A stretch of 64,000 nt of DNA, from the NCBI RefSeq assembly GCF_049739465.1, contig NZ_JBMHHY010000039.1, positions 1 through 64,000 on the forward strand, read 5' to 3'. The notes below the pieces were generated by a model. That model was not told the origin of the DNA, searched no databases, and saw only the letters and a list, made by a program, of their open reading frames with translations. The translations under genes and the position numbers were made by a program. The DNA is from Embleya sp049739465 (lineage in GTDB: Bacteria > Actinomycetota > Actinomycetes > Streptomycetales > Streptomycetaceae). Of the stretch, positions 59,614 through 64,000 are shown in pieces. The stretch's first letter is position 1. The number at the start of each line of letters is the position of its first letter.

Positions 59614-59805
59614 ATGAGCGACGCCACTCTCGTACGCGTAGAAACGTCCGGTCCTGAGGGCGAGTTGGTGCGGATCAACATCCCCGGCCGCCGAATGGAC
59701 GACATCACCCGCGATGAGGCCCGAGCCGCCTACTGCGCACTCGGTGCCTACCTCATCCGCACCGCCGCCGGGCCACCCGTGCGGATGGGCAACAGCGGCG
59801 GTTAA
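59614..59805 (+). CDS. Small protein of unknown function (63 aa)
   Basis: Begins MSDATLVRVETSGPEGELVRI and continues with RRMDDITRDEARAAYCALGAYLIRTAAG. A short beta-hairpin plus one amphipathic helix is likely. I recognise no family. The codon bias is normal for the genome and the start has only a weak GGCTGGA upstream. Its position after the XRE-TPR genes suggests a link. 59806-60084 holds a low-complexity stretch without a gene. Confidence 0.6.
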   Translation: MSDATLVRVETSGPEGELVRINIPGRRMDDITRDEARAAYCALGAYLIRTAAGPPVRMGNSGG

Positions 59806-60084
59806 CCGAGCCGAACGAGTCCGGCCGGGCACCGGCCACCCTCCGTCCCACGCTGCGCCAAGCGGCACCGGACCCGCTCTACCAAACCACGATCGCCGCC
59901 CGACACCGGCAGCCCTCACTCCCGAATCGGCCGCCAACCGCAAGCACGGCCGACCCGGAATACGTGCGGGGCGGGGTCGGCAGGGGCCCGACTGGAGGTC
60001 CGCCCCGTGCCGTCCCGACGACGGCACCGACCCCGCCTCGCACCCTCACCAACCACCCACGCACACCCGCCCGTTGGAGCCCAC

Positions 60085-60651
60085 GTGACCCAGGCCGAGA
60101 CACTCGCCCAGACCGTGACCATGCCCGCATGGAGCATCCACCTGAACCCCACCGACCACCCCCGGCCATGGCGGCTGGCCGTCTCGTCCTCAACCTCCCA
60201 CCCGGATGCGCTCCCACGGGTCGCGTTCCACCTCACCGACGCCGACGTGACCACCCTCGCCGCAACCCTGGTCCGCCCGCCCCGCCCGCAGGACCGGCCG
60301 CCCGGCCGGGCCCTGTTGATCCGCGACGGATACGGGCTGCGGCTCCGGCTGTTCGTCGACTCCGTGGGCGGGGAACGGCCCGAGTCGCGCGGGATCATCC
60401 ATATCCAGGAACACCACCGCGAGGTCCTCCTCGACGACCTCGCCCGTCACCGCCCCGACCTGATCCCCACCGGCGCGCCACCCGAACCCCGCCTGTGCCT
60501 GGGTCCGATGCCCGTCACCGGACTCACCATCGACCAGGTCAGCGAACTGCACAAGCGCCTTGACCACTGGCTCGACAGCGAAGGCATCCGCGCCGCCATC
60601 GCCGACCGCACCATCGCCCGCCGCCTGCACACACCGGACGACACCCGATGA
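60085..60651 (+). CDS. Hypothetical protein (188 aa)
   Basis: An unrecognised protein with a beta-strand-rich opening (WSIHLNPTDHPRPWRLAVSS), VAFHLTDADVTTLAATLV, LLIRDGYGLRLRLFVDS and a helical end QVSELHKRLDHWLDSEGIRAAIADRTIARRL. No signal peptide or membrane segment. GTG 60085 has TTGGAG 5 nt upstream. ATGA-coupled to the next gene, so the two products probably act together. Confidence 0.65.
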   Translation: MTQAETLAQTVTMPAWSIHLNPTDHPRPWRLAVSSSTSHPDALPRVAFHLTDADVTTLAATLVRPPRPQDRPPGRALLIRDGYGLRLRLFVDSVGGERPESRGIIHIQEHHREVLLDDLARHRPDLIPTGAPPEPRLCLGPMPVTGLTIDQVSELHKRLDHWLDSEGIRAAIADRTIARRLHTPDDTR

Positions 60652-60932
60652 CCAAACCCGTCGCCCTCGCCCACCTCGCCGCAACCGCCGCCGCACGCGC
60701 CCGACTCCAGGGCCGGCAACCCAACCCCGCAACAACATCGGACTGGCAACAACACGCCCACCACTGGCACTGCCGCACCGCCGGCGCCGCACTCCGCACT
60801 GCAGTCGCCAACGCCCACCGCGCCAGCCTACCCACCGACACCATCGCCGCCATCACCGGCTTCTCACCCGGCTACGTACGCATCATCCTGGAACGCGAAC
60901 ACATCCCCGAGCCCACCCACCGCCGGGCGTAA
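60648..60932 (+). CDS. Small helix-turn-helix-like protein (94 aa)
   Basis: Overlaps the preceding gene by ATGA. The C-terminal part, LPTDTIAAITGFSPGYVRIILERE, looks like a helix-turn-helix of the sigma-region-4/transposase kind; the N-terminal part is an Ala-rich helix with WQQHAHHWHCRTA. No known family. It could be a small DNA-binding partner of the 188-aa protein. Confidence 0.6.
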   Translation: MTKPVALAHLAATAAARARLQGRQPNPATTSDWQQHAHHWHCRTAGAALRTAVANAHRASLPTDTIAAITGFSPGYVRIILEREHIPEPTHRRA

Positions 60933-60954
60933 CCCACCCCCACCACCAACGCCC

Positions 60955-61620
60955 TCATTGGTCCTTGACGGTCAACCCCAGATGCTGAGCCAAAGCCGGT
61001 GCCAGGTCCAGGAGTTGAGCGTGGTCGATGGTGGCGCCGGACAGGGCTGCCACGCCGGAGGCGATGTCGACGGCGGCGGCGCCGCGTAGGTCGACCCTGG
61101 TCAGGGTGGCGTTGTCGAGGCGGATACGTTCCAAGGTGGAGCCCGGGAAGGTGGCGTCGGTGAGGGTGGCGCCGGCCAGGTCCACGTCACGCAACAGGCA
61201 GTCCACGAAGGAGACTTCGCGGAGCTTGGTCTGGCGTAGGTTGACCGAGTCGAACTTGCAGTTGTGGAAGGCGACTCGGCGCATGCCGGTGCCGAACGCC
61301 TCGATCCCGGCCAGTACGCAGGCAGTAAACTCGGCGTCCATCCAGGCGGATTCGGCGAAGTCGGTGCCGACAACGCGGACGGAGTGCAGCCATACGTCGT
61401 CGAACCGGGCCCGGCGATAGCGGCCGGCGGTGAAGGTCACAGCGGAGAATGCCGACGACGTGAACGCCGAACCACCACCGTCGAGGTCGGTGAAGACGTC
61501 GCCGTCGAAGTGCGCGAACTCGTGGTCGCCTTCCCGATCCAACTCGCCGTCGAAAGCCACGAGCCGGTGGGCGTAAGGGAGTTGATCGAGATCGCGGGCG
61601 TTGCGGGCGCGCTTGGGCAT
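60955..61620 (-). CDS. Pentapeptide-repeat protein
   Basis: A 221-aa protein with about 20 A(D/N)Lxx-type pentapeptides between residues 50 and 205 (FTSSAFSAVTFTAGRYRRARFDDVWL, CKFDSVNLRQTKLREVSFVDCLLRDVDLAGATL). These form a right-handed quadrilateral beta-helix. Some members (Qnr, MfpA) mimic DNA and protect gyrase. ATG 61620 has GAGG 7 nt upstream. It follows the TetR gene by 8 bp, in one operon. Confidence 0.87.
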   Translation of the reverse strand: MPKRARNARDLDQLPYAHRLVAFDGELDREGDHEFAHFDGDVFTDLDGGGSAFTSSAFSAVTFTAGRYRRARFDDVWLHSVRVVGTDFAESAWMDAEFTACVLAGIEAFGTGMRRVAFHNCKFDSVNLRQTKLREVSFVDCLLRDVDLAGATLTDATFPGSTLERIRLDNATLTRVDLRGAAAVDIASGVAALSGATIDHAQLLDLAPALAQHLGLTVKDQ

Positions 61621-61628
61621 GGGCGGCC

Positions 61629-62357
61629 TCATCCCTTCTCGGGTTCTTGGTGTGGGTTCAGCGGTTCGGCACCGGCGGTCAGTTCGGCGATTCGGGCGGC
61701 GATGCCGTCCAGGGTGCGGTCGAGGGTGTAGGTGTAGGTGAAGAGGGAGTAGGTCTCGCGCTGCTCGAGGCCCTCGTGGAGGTACGCGAGCGTGCCGGCG
61801 AAGGTACGCAACCCCTCTCCGCCGGTGCGTAGTTGCTCGGAGAGTTCGCCCATGTCGACGGCCGGTACGCCGAGCATGGCCCGGTCGTCCTCGATCACGA
61901 TCGCGGACATCGCCGCGGCGAACAGTACGTGGTAGCCGGCCATCGCCTCGGCGCCCAGGCCGCTGCAGGCGAGCAGTGCGACGCCGTGATCGATGATCGG
62001 CAGCGCGGCAGGCACGGTCGGACCACGCACTGCAAGGCGCCGAGCGACTCCGGGGTGGGCGCGCAGGACCGGGCGGGCGCCGAGCAGCAGCTCGCGGAAC
62101 CAGGCCCGCCAGGGCAGTTCGGCGTCGGGTACCGGGAAGCGGGCGACGACCTCCTCGACCACAGCGTGCGCGACCGCGTCCCGGTCCCCCACGTGGTGGT
62201 AGATCACCTGCGGCCAGGAATCCAGCGCGGTGGCCAGACTGCGGATGGTCCAGCCCTCCAGGCCGACCTCGGCGCTCAGCGTGGTCGCCGCCGACACGAT
62301 GCGCGCCCGGGTCACCGGCTGCTTGGACCGTACCGGCGTGAGCCTGGCCTTGGGCAC
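61629..62357 (-). CDS. TetR-family regulator upstream of the pentapeptide gene
   Basis: A 242-aa TetR protein. HTH RARIVSAATTLSAEVGLEGWTIRSLATALDSWPQVIYHHVGDRDAV; long helical ligand domain of the TetR_C_1/TetR_C_8 kind. GTG 62357 is chosen since AGGGGG lies 5 nt upstream; GTG 62363 abuts that site. As the first gene of the pair with the pentapeptide protein it probably controls both, and it diverges from the MOSC gene across 125 bp. Confidence 0.87.
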   Translation of the reverse strand: MPKARLTPVRSKQPVTRARIVSAATTLSAEVGLEGWTIRSLATALDSWPQVIYHHVGDRDAVAHAVVEEVVARFPVPDAELPWRAWFRELLLGARPVLRAHPGVARRLAVRGPTVPAALPIIDHGVALLACSGLGAEAMAGYHVLFAAAMSAIVIEDDRAMLGVPAVDMGELSEQLRTGGEGLRTFAGTLAYLHEGLEQRETYSLFTYTYTLDRTLDGIAARIAELTAGAEPLNPHQEPEKG

Positions 62358-62482
62358 GGCCACCCCCTGACAATCCGCGAGAACATTCCTGGGCCCACCC
62401 AACCTACTGGACCTGCCCGGAGCCGCTCGACCTCGCCGGAATAGGCTGGTGAGTCCGCAATGGGAACGCAGGGGTGATGGTC

Positions 62483-63025
62483 GTGGGCGGTACGGTGACG
62501 GCGGTCGGTCGAAGTGCCGAGCACGGGTTCACCAAGCCGAACGTGCCCGATATTCGGCTACTCGCGGGCCTCGGCGTCGAGGGTGACGCGCACCTGGGCG
62601 TCACCGTGCAACACCGCTCCCGGGTCGCGGTCGACCCGACACAGCCCAATCTGCGCCAGGTCCACCTGATCCACGCCGAACTGCACGAGGAACTGGCGGC
62701 GGGCGGCTTCACGGTGGCCGCCGGCGAGCTCGGCGAGAACGTCACGACGCGCGGGATCGACCTGCTCGACCTGCCCACCGGCACACGCCTGCACCTGGGC
62801 CCGGACGCGGTGGTCGAGGTGACCGGGCTGCGCAACCCCTGCCCGCAGATCAACACGTTCCAGCCGGGCCTGCTCAAGGCCCTGGTGGGTCGCGACGAGG
62901 CGGGCAACATCGTCCGAAAGGCGGGCGTGATGGCAATTGTGCTCACCGGCGGCGAGGTCCGGGCAGGCGACCCGATACGGGTCGAGCTGCCGGCGCCACC
63001 ACATCGGGCCCTGGAACGCGTATGA
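62483..63025 (+). CDS. MOSC-domain protein
   Basis: A 180-aa protein with a MOSC beta-barrel: GTVTAVGRSAEHGFTKPNVPDIRLLAGLGVEGDAH, QVHLIHAELHEEL, GELGENVTTRGIDLLDLPTGTRLHLGPDAVVEVTGLRNPCPQI, with the conserved Cys in NPCPQ. MOSC domains carry sulphur or bind molybdenum cofactor; free-standing ones act on N-hydroxylated or thiol substrates in some bacteria. GTG 62483 follows AGGGG by 8 nt; ATG 62477 is possible. Confidence 0.88.
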   Translation: MGGTVTAVGRSAEHGFTKPNVPDIRLLAGLGVEGDAHLGVTVQHRSRVAVDPTQPNLRQVHLIHAELHEELAAGGFTVAAGELGENVTTRGIDLLDLPTGTRLHLGPDAVVEVTGLRNPCPQINTFQPGLLKALVGRDEAGNIVRKAGVMAIVLTGGEVRAGDPIRVELPAPPHRALERV

Positions 63026-63135
63026 GGCAATGGATCGAGCGATGACCACCAGCCGCCGGCAAGCCGAGCAAGACCTGGATGCTCGGCCAGGTGTGTCGCC
63101 GGCATCATGAACGCCCCGACTGGGAGGTTCGCGGT

Positions 63136-64000
63136 ATGTCCGACCCCTTGCCCACCGATCCGCCCATCGATCCGCCCACCGGCCTGCACATCGATCATGT
63201 GCTCGGCGACGGCCTCTTCGCGCAGATCGGTAAGCCTGCGGTCGTGCTCCGCGACGACGATCGGGGGCTGATCGCGATCGGCGGGGACCTCGGGCATCTC
63301 CAATGGACGGGGCGCGATGCCGGGGACCGACGCCCCAACCACCGGATCGGCGTGTTCGACGCGGACGACCTCACGTGTCGCAACCTGGCCCGGTCCGGTT
63401 GGCCGGTCAACTCGCTGGCCCTGCATCCTTCGCTGCCGCTGCTCGCGATCGGTACCGGCAGCTACGACGGTGGCTACTTCTTCGAGGGCGAACTACTGCT
63501 GTTCGACCTCGAGTCGGGACGACTGGTATCGGCGCTGCGGGACCGGTGCGAAGTCCTCGACGTGCGCTGGCGCGACGACCGGGTGCTGGACCTCGTGTTG
63601 GCCCCCGCAGACGACTGGGACAACCCTCGCGCGCACGGTCAGGGCCATCCGACCACCCTGGAACAGGACGACTGGCGGGCCGTCGGCGAGCGTTCGCTCC
63701 GTCCGCCCCAGCCACGCCGACCGCCACCCCCGATCGACTGGGCCCGTCCCGACCGAGCCGACGATGCGGCTCGACGGCGGCTGGTCGAGGTGGCCGCGGA
63801 GCACGGGGCGACCTGGACTCCGCGCCGTGCGGTGTGGGCCGTGGTGGGGCTGCCCGACGGCCGCGTGCTGGCTGCCTTTGAGGGTACGAAGCTGGAAGCG
63901 TGGTCGCCCGACGGGCAGGCGGAATGGTCGGTGGCCGACGCGAGGGGCGGCAGGCAGATCCTGCTCAGCTCCGACTCCCAATCGGCGTGGGTTACCACCG
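63136..64000 (+). CDS. Beta-propeller-like protein, cut by the window end
   Basis: An open frame of 288 codons runs from ATG 63136 (GGGAGG 8 nt upstream) to the window end without a stop. It opens with a PTDPPIDPPT repeat, then VLRDDDRGLIAIGGDLGHLQW, NSLALHPSLPLLAIGTGSYDGG, GELLLFDLESGRLVSAL, VVGLPDGRVLAAFEGTKLEAWSPDG and ILLSSDSQSAWVTT. These blade-like strands indicate a WD40/quinoprotein-like propeller. No signal peptide. The rest of the gene lies outside the window. Confidence 0.75.
   Translation, partial: MSDPLPTDPPIDPPTGLHIDHVLGDGLFAQIGKPAVVLRDDDRGLIAIGGDLGHLQWTGRDAGDRRPNHRIGVFDADDLTCRNLARSGWPVNSLALHPSLPLLAIGTGSYDGGYFFEGELLLFDLESGRLVSALRDRCEVLDVRWRDDRVLDLVLAPADDWDNPRAHGQGHPTTLEQDDWRAVGERSLRPPQPRRPPPPIDWARPDRADDAARRRLVEVAAEHGATWTPRRAVWAVVGLPDGRVLAAFEGTKLEAWSPDGQAEWSVADARGGRQILLSSDSQSAWVTT

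Noticed and set aside
1..64000. tRNA, rRNA, riboswitch or intact insertion sequence
   Set aside because: I saw no TTCGANTC arm in a cloverleaf context, no rRNA motif and no transposase motif; a covariance-model scan would be needed to exclude small RNAs.

Overview
This window comes from a high-GC actinomycete, most likely Streptomycetaceae (Streptomyces, Embleya or a close relative). The reasons are extreme third-position GC with long antisense shadow frames, frequent GTG/TTG starts and ATGA overlaps, XRE-DUF397 and XRE-TPR regulators, DasR-like sites near chitin genes, an IdeR/DmdR-type iron box, one TTA codon, and copies of the intergenic repeat ending GGCGTTTGAGG. The genus is inferred, not proven. 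I recognised no tRNA, rRNA, CRISPR or intact insertion sequence. Functions rest on motifs read by eye, without database searches.

Layout. 1-6.0 kb (minus strand): a 212-bp tandem repeat, a secreted intradiol dioxygenase with a CBM5/12-type chitin/cellulose-binding tail, its AraC neighbour, an NCS1 permease and a YtcJ-like amidohydrolase. 6.0-8.7 kb: a motif-rich divergent promoter region, an archaeal-type AAA ATPase and a two-module Lrp/AsnC regulator. 8.9-13.4 kb: a GH18 chitinase with two Ig-like repeats and a membrane-anchored AA10 lytic polysaccharide monooxygenase, followed by 1.2 kb of low-complexity noncoding DNA with two DasR-like palindromes. 13.4-18.7 kb: two alpha/beta hydrolases, an ArsR-like regulator, a beta-hydroxyacid dehydrogenase, a nuclease-fold protein and small proteins. 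18.9-22.7 kb: an XRE (DUF5753)/DUF397 pair followed by a decayed second copy, an APH-type kinase and pseudogene debris. 22.8-27.3 kb: a sugar ABC operon (binding protein, ATPase, permease, ROK regulator) with a ROK-like operator upstream. 27.4-30.7 kb: intergenic repeats, a zinc-ribbon protein, a lipase and a SpoIIE phosphatase. 30.7-37.3 kb: an acyl-CoA catabolic operon (SDR, two acyl-CoA dehydrogenases, MaoC, acyl-CoA ligase, MDR reductase) behind two TetR-type palindromes. 38.1-46.9 kb: an iron box, a heterodimeric siderophore-importer-like ABC pair, an MFS exporter with a TTA codon, a P-loop protein, a 3-hydroxyisobutyryl-CoA hydrolase and a siderophore-interacting protein. 46.9-64 kb: PPOX protein, cytosolic BtuF-like protein, acetyltransferase, Tat alkaline phosphatase, TPR, SnoaL/TetR pair, WD40-like protein, FAD monooxygenase/TetR pair, two XRE-TPR regulators, three uncharacterised small proteins, TetR/pentapeptide operon, MOSC protein and a beta-propeller-like gene cut by the window end.

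How the genes work together. The chitinase, LPMO and CBM-tethered dioxygenase suggest extracellular attack on chitin or plant polymer. The sugar ABC operon looks self-contained and controlled by its own ROK protein. The acyl-CoA operon has activation, dehydrogenation, hydration and alcohol oxidation but no thiolase, so it probably acts on a specialised acyl chain. The ABC pair plus the stand-alone SIP reproduces, in separate genes, the parts that mycobacterial IrtAB fuses. The least explained parts are the three phased GACGNTTCGTC sites and hairpin before the AAA ATPase, the duplicated XRE-DUF397 unit, and the XRE-TPR pair followed by three small unknown proteins.
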